Positions 47,101-57,887 of a stretch of 64,000 nucleotides of DNA are shown one piece after another. This DNA comes from Simmondsia chinensis (taxonomy: Eukaryota; Streptophyta; Magnoliopsida; Caryophyllales; Simmondsiaceae): the NCBI GenBank assembly GCA_018398585.1, contig JAGTTD010000001.1:38889938-38953937 (forward strand), read 5' to 3'. How positions within the stretch are numbered: the stretch's first letter is position 1; each line of letters opens with the position of its first letter. The notes under the pieces were generated by a model that had not been told where the DNA came from, ran no database searches, and was given only the letters and a program-made list of their open reading frames with translations. The translations under genes were made by a program, and so were the position numbers.

Positions 47101-48439
47101 ATGTGATATTTGATGTCATATGAATATTGGATTATGAAAGGAAAATGTTATAACAAATACATAGTTACGTATTTGGAGTATATAATTTGAGTAAAAGATA
47201 TTGAAAAATCATGAAAGGAAATTTCTATATGATCATGATTATGAAAAGAATCTGAATATAAGTATTTATATATGTTAATAGAGTTATAATGTTAATGCAT
47301 GTTAATTAATATAACTAATACATGCATGTCCATAGATATGAAAGAATAAGCATGGGTGTTAATGTGGTTGTACGATTAATGCTTATATGCATGTTAATAT
47401 AATTATGGATGTATGATTTCATTAAATTGAGGCTGATGCATATATGCTGATGTGGTTATGAGGTCCATATGTCCATGAACTTAAATGTGATTACGAATTT
47501 TTTCTACTTGGTTATTTATGAATGCCATTTGTATGCTTGATAAGTGAAAGTGATGTGAATTTGAATGGAATTAGTGGGTCATGAAATATATGATTATTTT
47601 ACGTATGTTGATCCCTAATATGACTGATATAAAGAAATTCAAATTGAAGTGCATGATTAACGATGATGAAACAAGTTATATAAAAGCACTTGCAAATGAT
47701 GATTCATAATTTCTTAATTGACTGCGTATCCCTGGTGGGTTTTCTAATGTTATTGGATGTAATATCGCAAAGGAAACTGGCACGCATGTAAAAATTCTTT
47801 TTATCACTCATCATGATTAATGCGGTTGAAGTAAAGCTTACTTGCATTTTAATGGTCTATGTACATGATGATTGAGTAGCTGGTTAAAATGAAGTGCATT
47901 TATACAATGAATGTTAAATGCTCAAATTGAGCGTAGTTATATGCAATTGTTGCATGGTAAATAAGATTATTGCGTGATGTTATATCCACATGTTAGGATA
48001 TTGTTATTTATCAACATGACAAATTTAAAGAGTATACAAATGTTGAATTCTGATGACCCTTTTAGTACCTATAAGTTTTAATGCATATAAATGGCAAATA
48101 AATTCGTATGATTGAATTATGGGTGAATTGAACATCTTAAGCTATAAATTTAAATGAGTACATAGAAAGTGACTTCGACTCTTTCATTGATCTTGAATGA
48201 TGCATTGTGATAATGTGAATTAAAGTATATTATGATGAAAATCATGTTTGAGGATATATCCATAAAAGAGTATGAAAGGAGAAGTCCTAACAATCGGACT
48301 TGTTTATTTCTAAAAGAATGAACTAAAGATAATATGAATGTTAAAGTTCAATATTGTTGTGTCATATAGTGATCCTATGACGAGACTATGAAGTCTTGCG
48401 ATGTTGCCTTTTCGAAGAGGTAATTAATGAATCCAAAAA

Positions 48440-48483
48440 GTGCCTATGACTAATTTAACAAGTGCCTATGACTAATTTAACAA
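48440..48483. repeat. 22-bp tandem duplication
   Basis: GTGCCTATGACTAATTTAAC occurs at 48440 and 48462, a perfect short duplication inside the decayed RT of Copia-2. Confidence 0.9.
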
Positions 48484-48489
48484 TGACAA

Positions 48490-49140
48490 AGGATTCATTG
48501 TATATATGTACGTTGATTACATGTTGAAATTTGGTATGAATATTTAGAGCAAAATGAAAGTGTTTCAATAGTATAATTGGAATTTGAAAAGGTTAGATGT
48601 AGCCTTTGTTGTTGGATAGCTAAGTATATATAACTAGCTATATAAGTAAAGGTAACCAGCATGTGGTACATAAGGTACTGGAATGACCATGAATTATGGT
48701 ATTTTTTTTAATGAATACTCTTCTATTTAGAAGATTACTTAGATGCCAGTTGTATATCCTATAAGGAGGACTACACTTCTAAAACGAGTGAATGTTACAA
48801 AGTGGTGTGGGTGTTATTCCTTCGATTTCAAGAAACGAACACATATTATTAACTCAACCATGGTTGTAGAGTTTATTGCTCTAGTTTCTACTTGTAAGGA
48901 AACAGAATGATTAAAGGATCTTGTGTTTAAGATTTCTTTGTGACCTAAGCTAATATTGATTAATTCTATCCATTGTGATAGTGAGATGTGCTTTCAAATG
49001 TATAAGTGTGAGATGTATCACTGAAAGTCCGGACACATTAATGTCAAATATTGTTAAGTGAAATAACTGAATATAGATTGAGCGATTATTGTGGACTTTG
49101 AAAATGTAAGTCAGAATATAGCGGCTTTCTTATTTGAAAA
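48490..49140 (+). pseudogene. Copia-2 RT end and RNase H (degenerate)
   Basis: GFIVYMYVDYMLKFGMNI near 48490 corresponds to the copia RT box with YVDD (here YVDY). DYLDAS near 48735 is the RNase H start. STMVVEFIALVSTCKETE (about 48858), SIHCDSEMCF (about 48970) and KSGHINVKY (about 49025) followed by VDFENVSQNIAAFLF match the copia RNase H order STMESEFIAL, HCDSQ, KSRHIRRR, DNIADPLT. Stops are frequent and the frame shifts at least once. The second catalytic Asp of the RT box is lost. Non-functional. Confidence 0.8.
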
Positions 49141-49872
49141 CATTGCTAGAGACTTGATAATAAATAAATGAAGGTATGGCATGAAACCTGTTATTATTAG
49201 TCACCCATGATAGGCCCTCAACTCGATACCTAGTATGACGCTAGGTCTCGGGTTCAATGAGAGAGACTTGTCATCCGTGTGACTACAAGCACTAAATGAG
49301 AATTTTCCATCCCATGTGTGTAGTGCTTGGTACCTACGTCGGAGATACTTGAAGGATGAGCGATGCTTGTAATGGACCTGATTTTAAATTATTATTGAAT
49401 GTCACGTCGCATGGACATGATCAATGAGGTCCACCTTAGTGAGTGTTTAAGTTTGGCCACTTCAAAGGGGTGATTTTTGACTAAGGGTTTGACCTTGAAA
49501 TACTCACGAAGAATACAAGACACATGGCCATAAATGTCCAATCTGGGAGTTTTAGGATGTGTACGGGAAGTACGCCTTGTACGTGATTAGATAGTCGGTT
49601 AGTCAAATGGGTTGTGTGATTCAAAGCTTGGTCTACCATTTTTGATCTAATTAACATTATGGTCTCTTCAGTAGCTGGGGGTTCAATTAGGAGACACCTT
49701 AATGCACATACAGCCTCATTTAATTTAAGATGTTATTATTAGAGAATAATGGTATTTTCAAAATGGTGGGGGAATGTTGGTGTATTTTTAAAATATATGT
49801 TATGAATGAAGTGTTAGATATTGTCCCATACTTGGTTTTTAAGTATTTTCTACTTGTACGAGGTGTATGTTA

Positions 49873-49980
49873 ACACACAGGGCCTGTGTGTCGATACACA
49901 ATCGTATAGAACCGGAAAAATGCAACTATGTGTCTACACACAAGGCCCGTGTGTCGATACACAGATCTTACAGAATTACA
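49873..49980. repeat. 63-bp repeat with palindromic core in the Copia-2 U3
   Basis: ACACACAGGGCCTGTGTGT followed by CGATACACA occurs at 49873 and, as ACACACAAGGCCCGTGTGT plus CGATACACA, at 49936. Each core is nearly self-complementary. Confidence 0.88.
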
Positions 49981-50101
49981 GTAACGCTTTGATAAGTTTG
50001 GGACGTCGTCTAAACCTTATTTCTTATATATTTTCCCCTGGTTTTTTAAAGAAGACCAATGAAAGGTGTTTGCTTGCAGGTTTTGTGAAATATTAAAAAG
50101 G

Positions 50102-50145
50102 AAGTGTCACTTCATGAAGGGACATCCCTTCATGAAGAGACACTT
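50102..50145. promoter_or_regulatory. 44-bp palindrome upstream of the Copia-2 TATA box
   Basis: Two 21-bp arms (AAGTGTCACTTCATGAAGGGA and its complement) with one mismatch surround a 2-bp centre. It ends 5 bp before the TATA-like ACTATAAATAA. It could bind a dimeric regulator, or form a hairpin; function is inference. Confidence 0.85.
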
Positions 50146-50149
50146 TCAA

Positions 50150-50160
50150 ACTATAAATAA
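50150..50160 (+). promoter_or_regulatory. TATA box in the Copia-2 LTR
   Basis: ACTATAAATAA lies in the LTR downstream of the palindrome and 110-190 bp before a CT-rich leader (TTATCTCAATCTATATCTCC). Confidence 0.6.
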
Positions 50161-50500
50161 CCTCTTCATTGTCATGTTTAGGGGAGGAGTTCATTGCCAT
50201 TTTTAAAAGATGATATAATAAAAAATAATTGCAAGAAACACTTGAATGAATTCATGAGAAAGTGTTGTGAAAGTCTGGAAAAACTTCATTCTCATTTATC
50301 TCAATCTATATCTCCTCCTACACATCTTCACTTGATTTTGGTTTTCATTGTATCCCTGATGATATTTCGTACTTCGAAATAAGCCTTAAGGAAACTGATT
50401 ACATGTCCTCAACACTTAAGATCGTTTGGTTACCTGGTTCGCGATTTACTGGGAAATTCTCCGACACTGAGAGCAATATTATCATGTACAAGATGACATA

Positions 50501-51375
50501 AAGGTGAGCATCCCAAAAATGCAAAAGTTGGCATATCTTATTCATAGGTTATATTTGTATTATACAATAATGAATTACTCTTTTTCTTTGTTAAGCAGAA
50601 TGAGAAAATGGTATGCACTTTAGAATTATGTATCAAAAGTAATATTTGTATTCGAACCAGTATATGAATTTTTCATGAATTGTATACATAAATAATTTTC
50701 AGATCGATTAGCCGAATTGTTCGGGTTAAGTTTGGATTGATATATCGAATTGTCAACTGTGAAAATAATATGTATGCCTACAATTTTTATTTTTCAAAAA
50801 ATTGAAAATCAGTAACGCCTGAATGCATTCCAATTTTCTTCGTTGGAAAACTGCTCGTGATTTGCACTCCTAAACATGTTTTCCAAATGAAAAAGTGAAA
50901 AGAAAAATTGGATATGAAAAGAAAAATTGTAAATCGAAAATGAAAACCTTTTTATGTTATCAAATAGAGCATCAATATTTTCCTATGCCCCATTTTGAGA
51001 CACTGCTGGAGAAGCCTTAATCTTTCATTTACCTAATGCTCAAAGTCTTCTATTTACCTTGAGGCCTTATTGGTCGGTTGCAATTGATTCCATAATTTGA
51101 AACTTCCCATGAGTAAAACCCAAATCTAAGTTGGACCTAAAACTCGAAACGACTCAAAACATGTGATGACCAAACAAACCCGTCCCACCTCAAGTAGAAC
51201 ATAGACGACATTAATTTTAAATGACTTAAGTAAAGTCCAGTTAGACTATAGTTTGACCTAATGTGAGCTAAAAAGAAACCAAAATTATCTAAACCAAGTA
51301 ATTGGAAACTAAGGATAATCCAAAGAGACTCAATGCACTTGAATGCACCCTGCGTTTGACCTTTCCAAGCCAACC
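50501..51375. other. Unassigned spacer before Gypsy-B
   Basis: AT-rich, no domain recognised. A segment with AACTCGAAACGACTC (about 51140) resembles one near 12945 (AACTCGAAATGACTT) in CACTA-2, perhaps an old shared repeat. The last 5 bp, TAAAG, should be the Gypsy-B target site. Confidence 0.4.
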
Positions 51376-51380
51376 TAAAG

Positions 51381-51841
51381 TGATGCAGCGCGTGATAGGA
51401 GAAATTGGGCAACGGGAAGGCTCAACGGCCTTCCCTTTTGAATTTTATTATTACTAGAATAAAATTAATAAAAGAGGTTTATAAGCTCGTTTCTCATAGG
51501 TTGAGAAATCGAGGTTACAAAAGGAAGAAAATAATTTATTGGAATTTTTAATTGGTTACCTCAATCCTAACTCGTCTCCTCCTTTTATAGAGAGAGATTT
51601 TGAAACTTGAATTCAAAACTTATGCTAAAATTAAGGAAACAACCAGGCAAGGAAAGAAACCTAATTAAGAAAAAAAAATCAACTAACAATCCCAAAAATC
51701 ACGGCTGGAATGGGAGACCCGTTCAACTTGCTGATCTTGGCATCACGCCAAGTTCCTTCGCGCCAAGTACTCACCCTGCTTGCTCCAGTCGTAGACCTCC
51801 TTCAGCCAAGCTGGGTCTAGGCCCCTCAACTCGCTGCATCA
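51381..51841 (-). repeat. Gypsy-B 3' LTR
   Basis: 461 bp. The ends are TGATGCAGCG and CGCTGCATCA, a perfect 10-bp inverted terminus. A TATA box (minus strand CTATAAAAGG) lies at about 51581-51589. The family LTRs at 57397-57887 and 56250-56632 align over their length. Confidence 0.95.
51582..51589 (-). promoter_or_regulatory. TATA box in the Gypsy-B LTR
   Basis: The minus strand reads TATAAAAG within CTCTCTATAAAAGGAGGAG. The equivalent site in the Gypsy-C LTR is TATATAAAGG at about 57597-57606. Confidence 0.65.
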
Positions 51842-51849
51842 TCCTCCCC
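51842..51849 (-). other. Gypsy-B polypurine tract
   Basis: The minus strand GGGGAGGA directly precedes the LTR start TGATGCAGCG. In Gypsy-C the equivalent is GGAGAGGA at 57888-57895. Confidence 0.75.
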
Positions 51850-51879
51850 GGGTTGGAGAGAATTCCCCCTCAAATTTGA

Positions 51880-54800
51880 CTAGGGATCAACACTGACATT
51901 TTCGCCAAAGTAAGGGCTGAAATGGTTGACGTTAAAAATATCTGAAGTTCCCATACCAGGCAGGGGCTGCAGTTGGTAAGCATTGTCGTTGATCTTCTCA
52001 AGGACCGTCAATGGACCTATCTTACGGGCTGAAAGCTTGTTATTTCCCAAGTCGGAAAGCGCTCTCGCGTTAGAATAGCCCAAACCTTGTCTCCAATTTG
52101 GAGCTGAATTTTTCGTTGCCTGCGATCACGGTCGTCCTTGTACTTGGCGTTAACCTTCAACAACTGCGCCCTTGTCTGTTGGTGAATGCTTTGAAGGAAA
52201 GATATGAATTCTTCATCCTTACCATGGGGGCGAGCTAAGTCTGGGACTGGAGCCAAGTCAATGAGAGATCGTGGAACGAATCCGTAGACAGCTCGGAATG
52301 GCGTGAACCCCGTGCTTTGGTTCACTAAACTATTGTAAGTGAATTCAGCTTGGTGAAGCTTCACTGCCAACCTCTTGGGGTTCTCTGCAGCCAAACATCG
52401 GAGTATGTTTCCCAAGGAATAGTTGGTGACCTCGGTTTGGCCATCGGTTTGCAGGTGATGGACTGTGCTAAAGGAGAGTGTGGCGTTCGCCAACTTCCAA
52501 AGCCTCCGCCAGAAGTGATTGACGAACCGAATGTCTCTATCAGACACAATGCTGGATGGCAAGCCATGGAGCTTGTAGATGTCTTTGAAGTAATGACTTG
52601 CAACGTGCGTGCGTCTGCGGCTTTCTTGTATCCCATGAAATGAGCCATTTTCAAAAAACGATCAACAACAACAAAAATGGAGTCAATCCCGCCAACTGTC
52701 CGAGGCAACCCCAGTGCAAAGTCTATGCTCACGTCTGTCCATGGTTGATCCGGTACTGGTAACGGTAAGTAGAGACCTACATTCGTCTTTCCACCCTTAG
52801 AGATCTGGCAGGTGTGACACCTCTTGATGAACCTCTCAACTTCCTTGCGGATTGTGGGCCAGAATTAGGTGGTGGTAATGAGCTTTAGCGTCTTCTCCCT
52901 ACCAACATGTCCGGAGTTGTGCTTTTCTTCTATGATTTTCTGGCGCCAACTCGAGTTTGGGACACACAGTTGGTTCCCTTTGAACAAAAAACCATCGTGG
53001 AGCGAGTAATCCAGTACTGGTCCTAGCTAGGCGTCTTGCCAAATGCTGCTAAAGGTGGGATCATCATGGTACATGTCTTTGAAGTGCTCGAATCCAGTAA
53101 TCTCAGTCTTGCATTGCGTCAGGATCATGGTCCTCCTACTTAAGGCGTTAGCCACCTTATTCATTGCGCCTGAAGTATGCTTGATTGGGAAGTGAAATAG
53201 TTGAATGAAACTTGCCCACTTGGCATGCCTTTCCGGCAGCTTCTCTTGACTATTGATAAACTTCAGGGCTATGTTGTCTGAGTATAGAATAAACTCGCGG
53301 TTTGCCAGATAAGACTTCCAATGCCGGAGCGCACTGACCAAAGCGTAAAACTCTGAGTTGTATGTTGAATACCTCAACTTATTCCCATGAAGCTTCTCAC
53401 TGAAGAAAGCAACCAGTCTTCCTTCTTGACTTAGGATGGCACCAATACCAACCTTTGAGTCACCGGTGTGTAGTTCAATGGTCTTCTGAAAATCTGGTAA
53501 GGCTAACACCGGGGCTGTGATTAACTTCTCTTTGATGATGGTGAAAGCAGATGCAGCTTCAGGCATCCGCACAAAAGAACCCTTCTTAAGGCAATCTGTG
53601 AATGGCGCCACGATGGAGCTAAATCTAGGAACAAAGCGTCCGTAGAATGTCGCCAACCCATGGAAGCTTCGGACTTCGCTAATGGTCTTTGGTGGTGGCC
53701 AGTCACGGATAGTTGCTGTCTTGCCTTCATCAGCGGAAATTACGTCCTTGGTAACAACGAAGCCAAGGAAGGTTACCTTCTCTCTCATAAACTCACGCTT
53801 CTTCAATGTTGCGAACAAACATTAAACCCTCAAAGTATGAAGAACTTCTCTCAAATGATCGATATGCTCACCACGGCTACGACTGTAAATTAAAATGTCG
53901 TCAAAATAGACAACGACAAACTTGCCAATGAACAGACGTAATACCTGATTCACAAATCTCATGAAGGTACTAGGAGCGTGGGAGAGACCAAACGGCATAA
54001 CCAACCACTCATAGAGACCCTCTCTTGTCTTAAAGGTTGTCTTCCATTCATCCCCAGGACATATACGGATTTGATAATAGCCACTCTTGAGGTCTAACTT
54101 GGTGAATACCATGGCACGTTGCAACTGGTCCAACAGATCATCAAGTCTTGGAATGGGGAAATGATATCGCATAGTTATTTTGTTTATGGCTCTACTGTCC
54201 ACACACAGACACCAACTCCCATCCTTCTTTGGCGTTAGTAAGGCTGGAATGGCGTAAGGGATCAAGCTCTCCCTGATGAAGCCTCTAGCAAGCAACTCTT
54301 CAACTTGGCGTCTGAGCTCTTCATGCTCAGACGAACTCATGTGGTACAGAGGCTTGTTGGGTAAAGACGCGCCAGGAACTAGATCAATCTTATGCTGGAT
54401 GTCACATAAAGGCGATAGGGTGGCTGGTAAATCCTCCAGGAATACATCAGTATACTCCTCCAACAAAGGCACGATCTCACTCGGTAACTCTTGGGGAACA
54501 ACTTCAGCTTCCTTCCCAATCAAAATAAACATGACCTTAGTGGCACTAACTTCCTTGGCAAACATGGCGCGACCTTGCACATTGGGGTGTTGAGCTCCAG
54601 AAGCCTTTGGTTTTTCTTCCCTCTTTGGCAGTAGTACCATTTTAACCCCATCATATAGGAAGCTATATGCGTTCCGCCTTCCATCATGCATAGCTCCTCG
54701 ATCATACTGCCAAGGGCGTCGCAAGAGCAGGTGGCATGCGTCCATGGCGACTACATCACACCATACTCCCTCCTTGTACTTGGGTCCAATAGAGAAATTG

Positions 54801-56215
54801 ACAAAGCACCGCTTGGAAACCGTTACCTGGTTCCCCTTCTTTAGCCAAGACAGACGGTATAGGTGAGGGTGAGCCTCAGTCTTCGGTGCCAACTTGCTAA
54901 CAGCTTCCTCGGATATGACATTCTCACAGCTCCTCGAATTGATAACCACACGGCAAACTTTGTCGCCAATAGTACTCGCTATTTGAAAAATATTGTTCCT
55001 TAACCAACTGTCTCCCTATTCGTTCCTTGGCGTGAAGCAGACACGCCTAACATCTAGGCATTGACTCTTATCTCCTTCAACGGAATCTTCTCCAAGTTTC
55101 GCCAAATCCTCTTGACCATCTTCTTCAATGGTCTCGTCTTCTTCTTCAGTGGGCTCGTTAATGAGAAGAGCTTTACCCGGTCTGTCCCCCTTTCGACATT
55201 CTGAGGCACGGTGACCCATCTCCCCACACTTGAAGCAATGTATTCTTGACGAACCCGCTACCTCTTGGTTGATTTGTTTTCCAACAACGATAGGCGGTGG
55301 TCTGTTTTGGGCGTGTGTGGTTTTTGTTGGCGGCACACTGTTCATATCCCTTCTGCCAGCTTGAGTGATCCAGGATCAGCCAGAAGGGCGGCGCCTTTGT
55401 TGTCGTTCTACATTCACAGCCCTCTGAGATGCTTCAGCTACAGTGAATATGTCAAACATGCTAAGTACGTCTTGGATTGACTCTCTCAACCCACTAATAA
55501 AGCGGTCCGCCAGCTTTTCCTCTGATTCTGCTAAGTCATTTCTTGCGACTAGGGAATTAAACATGGTGGTGTAATCCTCCACGGATTTGGAGCCTTGGCG
55601 TAACCCTTGAAGGCGTTGGTACATGATCAGTACATGGTTGTAAGGCAAGAAGGCGCTACGACGGTGTTTCTTCATCTTCTCCCACATCTCAATTTTGGAC
55701 TTCCCCTGCCGGAACCGGGTTTGCTTCAGTTGGGACCACCAGGCTGATGCTCGACCCCGAAGGCGGGTAGCAACAAGCGGTGCCTGCTTCCTCTCAGGTA
55801 TTTCCCTAAATTTAAGGACTTCTTCCACAGCTACGAGCCAATCTAAGAACTCCTCCGGACGTCCCCCTCCATTGGACTCAGGTATTTCAATCCGAAGTCC
55901 GGATTCCCACCTCCGATCCTCTCGGTCATCAATATGGCACTGATGGCGCCTGGGCCTTAGATCTGGTAATTCCTCATCAAAATGCTGGTTCAAAAAGGGA
56001 TCATCCACAGCCCCACCATTCACGCCAGGTGAAGGTTGGCGTTGGGACCTAGCTCTTCCCGATGGGTTGAGGTAGGCTTCGATTTGGATCAAGTGCTCCT
56101 CGATCCGCCGAAATCTCTCTTCCAATTCCTCCAATGTCCTTTCATGCTGTTGGTGACGATCTCGTTCAGTAACGTCTTCCATGGTGGCATTTCTCTTATG
56201 TCTTCCAGGGGCCAT
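51880..56215 (-). pseudogene. Gypsy-B gag-pol polyprotein
   Basis: It starts MAPGRHKRNATMEDVTERDR at 56215, 21 bp after the primer site. Gag has an N-terminal coiled coil (LEELEERFRRIEEHL) and a retrotrans_gag core (FLDWLVAVEEVLKF, ASAWWSQLK). The zinc knuckle is CFKCGEMGHRASEC (about 55237). Protease motif VVINSRSCENVIS (about 54950) has lost the catalytic DSG. RT has FTKLDLKSGYYQI and YFDDILIYS (about 53905). RNase H runs from about 53560 to 53100. Integrase keeps HNSGHVGREK, CHTCQ, SIDFALGLP, SDRDIRF and TDGQTEVTN. It ends in a GPY/F-like module, FNVNHFSPYFGENVSVDP, at 51880. Gag to mid-integrase is one frame with stops near 55376, 55016, 53822, 53027 and 52866, then frameshifts near 52560 and 52065. 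Likely a chromovirus-type relative without a visible chromodomain. Confidence 0.93.
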
Positions 56216-56235
56216 CGTTTCAGGAAACGAACTGT

Positions 56236-56247
56236 GCTCTGGTACCA
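56236..56247 (-). other. Gypsy-B primer-binding site
   Basis: The minus strand TGGTACCAGAGC, 2 bp inside the 5' LTR, differs by one base from the initiator-Met tRNA complement TGGTATCAGAGC. Confidence 0.85.
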
Positions 56248-56249
56248 GA

Positions 56250-56632
56250 TGATGCAGCGCATGATAGGCGAAATTGAGCAACGGGAATGTTCAACGGCCT
56301 TCCCTTTTGAATTTTAATATTACTGGAATAAAATTAACAAAAGAGTTTCATAAGCCCGTTTCTCATAGGTTGAGAAATCGATGTTACAAAAGGAAGAAAT
56401 CAATTTCTTGGAATTTATAGAGAGAGATTTTGAAACTTGAATTCAAATCTGATGCTAAAATTAAGGAAACAAACAGTTAAGGAATGAAAACTAATTAAGA
56501 AAAAAAATCAACAAACAATCCCAAAAATCACGGCTGGAATGGGAGACCCGTTCAACTTGCTGATCTTGGCATCAAGTCAAGTTCCTTCGCGCCAAGTACT
56601 CACCCTGCGTGCTCCAGTCGTAGACCTCCTTC
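56250..56632 (-). repeat. Gypsy-B 5' LTR, truncated
   Basis: It begins TGATGCAGCGCATGATAGG at 56250 and follows the 3' LTR closely (with a small deletion of the TATA-containing segment near 56418) up to GTAGACCTCCTTCC, where similarity stops. The missing end would carry the outer CGCTGCATCA. Confidence 0.9.
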
Positions 56633-57396
56633 CAAGGAAAAGAGTTCCCGCTACTTGCAGGTATAAGATAACCATCTGCATGCAGGGTCTCCGATGTTCG
56701 GCTATATCTCTCTTACTCTTTCTCCAGGACTAAAGCTTGCTTGAGCTTCCTAGAATGAGCTCCATGGAGCGATCTAGGTCGAGCTTCTTAGCTCTTGCTC
56801 ATCCCCAGGGTATCGTTTATCAGTTTTTACACAGACCTTTTTTTGCTCTTAAAAATGTTTTATCATGAAAATCCTTTGCTCGAATATTAGGGTCTTGGCT
56901 CGGCCTACTGCCCACCAATAACTATTGATTTTGGTGAGAAAATTTTAGCCTAATTTGGTATCCATCTTGGAAACGATGGTTAATGAATCGAGGATAACTT
57001 CCCTTTTTCCTAAGTCCAGATTTGATGAGGGCGGTATGCTCCACCTCTTAAACCATACTAGTAGACTTTGGCTTATGTGGGCTAAGTTTGGGTAGGATGT
57101 TTCTGTAATTTTAGCAACAAACTAGCTCATCTTGACATTCTAGACCAAACTGTTTGTAATCTGTTTTTCTTATCAGTGGTCTATGCCCTTGCTAAGGAGG
57201 AGGAAGATGATCCTTTTTGGGAAAACTTGTTCGATTGGGGAAGATTGATCCATAATACCTGGGTTTTAATCGGGGATTTCAATGAGCTCCCATGCCATTT
57301 AGATAAAGCTGGAGGGTGTCAAGTTATCAACCACGAGCTCCAACACCTCGATGGGCTCTACCATATTTCTAGAAGAGTAGATATCCACTGGAGTAG
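56633..57396 (+). mobile_element. LINE-2 fragment: 5' part of a plant L1-type ORF2
   Basis: ORF2 opens MKILCSNIRVLARPTAH at 56865, matching the typical plant LINE start (MKILCWNxRGLGRP-like). The endonuclease (EEP) domain continues with VYALAKEEEDDPFWENL (about 57180) and the catalytic-region motif WVLIGDFNELPCHLDKAGG (about 57262-57316), where GDFN is a hallmark. Frameshifts and stops occur between these. LINE endonuclease nicks target DNA. The fragment is cut at its left by the Gypsy-B junction and at its right by insertion of Gypsy-C at 57397; the continuation beyond Gypsy-C is not seen because CACTA-4 occupies that side. Confidence 0.82.
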
Positions 57397-57887
57397 TGAT
57401 GCAGCGCGTGATGGGGAAAATTGGGCAACGGGAAGGTTCAACGGCCTTCCCTTTTGAATTTTATTATCACTAAAATAAAATTAACAAATGAGGTTCATAA
57501 ACTCGTTTCTCACAGGTCGAGAACTCGAGGTTACAAAAAGGAAGAAAATAATTTATTGGAATTCTCATTGGATGATCCCTAAACTAATATAACATTCCTT
57601 TATATAGATGAGGGATTCCTAATCAAGCACAAATCAAATCTAAACCGAATTAAGGAAATAAATCAGCTAATAAAGGATAAATCAAAATTAAGGAAAGAGA
57701 TAATTTGTAGAATGGAAAACTAGCCAAAACTGCCCGTGAATCAAGCCGGGAATCTCGCAATGCCCTTAACCGCGCTTGACCAAGGTGGCGCCAAGTCCGG
57801 GTGGTGCCAAGTACTCGCCCTGTGTGTGTTCTGCTGTAAGCTTCCTTCCATCAAGCCAAGGCCAACATGCCTAAGCTCGCTGCATCA
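57397..57887 (-). repeat. Gypsy-C 3' LTR
   Basis: 491 bp, TGATGCAGCG to CGCTGCATCA. It is homologous to the Gypsy-B LTRs but with clear differences in the middle, so the two elements are separate insertions and not a recent duplication. Confidence 0.95.

Larger units (their letters stand above)
47101..50500 (+). mobile_element. Copia-2, degenerate Ty1-copia element, 3' half
   Basis: RT and RNase H remnants on the + strand (48490-49140) are followed by a non-coding tail, a polypurine tract (GGTGGGGGAA at 49765-49774) and an LTR starting TGTTGGTG at 49775. The stretch 47101-48480 is probably more of the same element but too decayed to assign; no gag, protease or integrase motif was recognised there. 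The 3' end near 50500 is approximate. Confidence 0.7.
49775..50500 (+). repeat. Copia-2 3' LTR
   Basis: The start is set by the polypurine tract GGTGGGGGAA directly before TGTTGGTG. Inside are a two-copy 63-bp repeat (49873-49980), a strong palindrome (50102-50145) and a TATA box (50151). The end could not be fixed because the 5' LTR was not found. Confidence 0.7.
51381..56632 (-). mobile_element. Gypsy-B, Ty3-gypsy retrotransposon with a truncated 5' LTR
   Basis: Minus-strand order: 5' LTR remnant (56632-56250), tRNA-Met primer site, gag, protease, RT, RNase H, integrase, polypurine tract, complete 3' LTR (51841-51381). The 5' LTR stops about 80 bp short of full length where LINE-derived sequence begins, so that flank is rearranged and the target duplication cannot be tested (left flank TAAAG). 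Gag and pol share one reading frame over most of their length. Confidence 0.95.

Noticed and set aside
54276..54593. Plus-strand open frames opposite Gypsy-B and Gypsy-C pol (also 52350, 53660, 55695, 60128)
   Set aside because: They are mirror frames of conserved retrotransposon coding sequence; their products have no domain and follow the opposite strand's codons.
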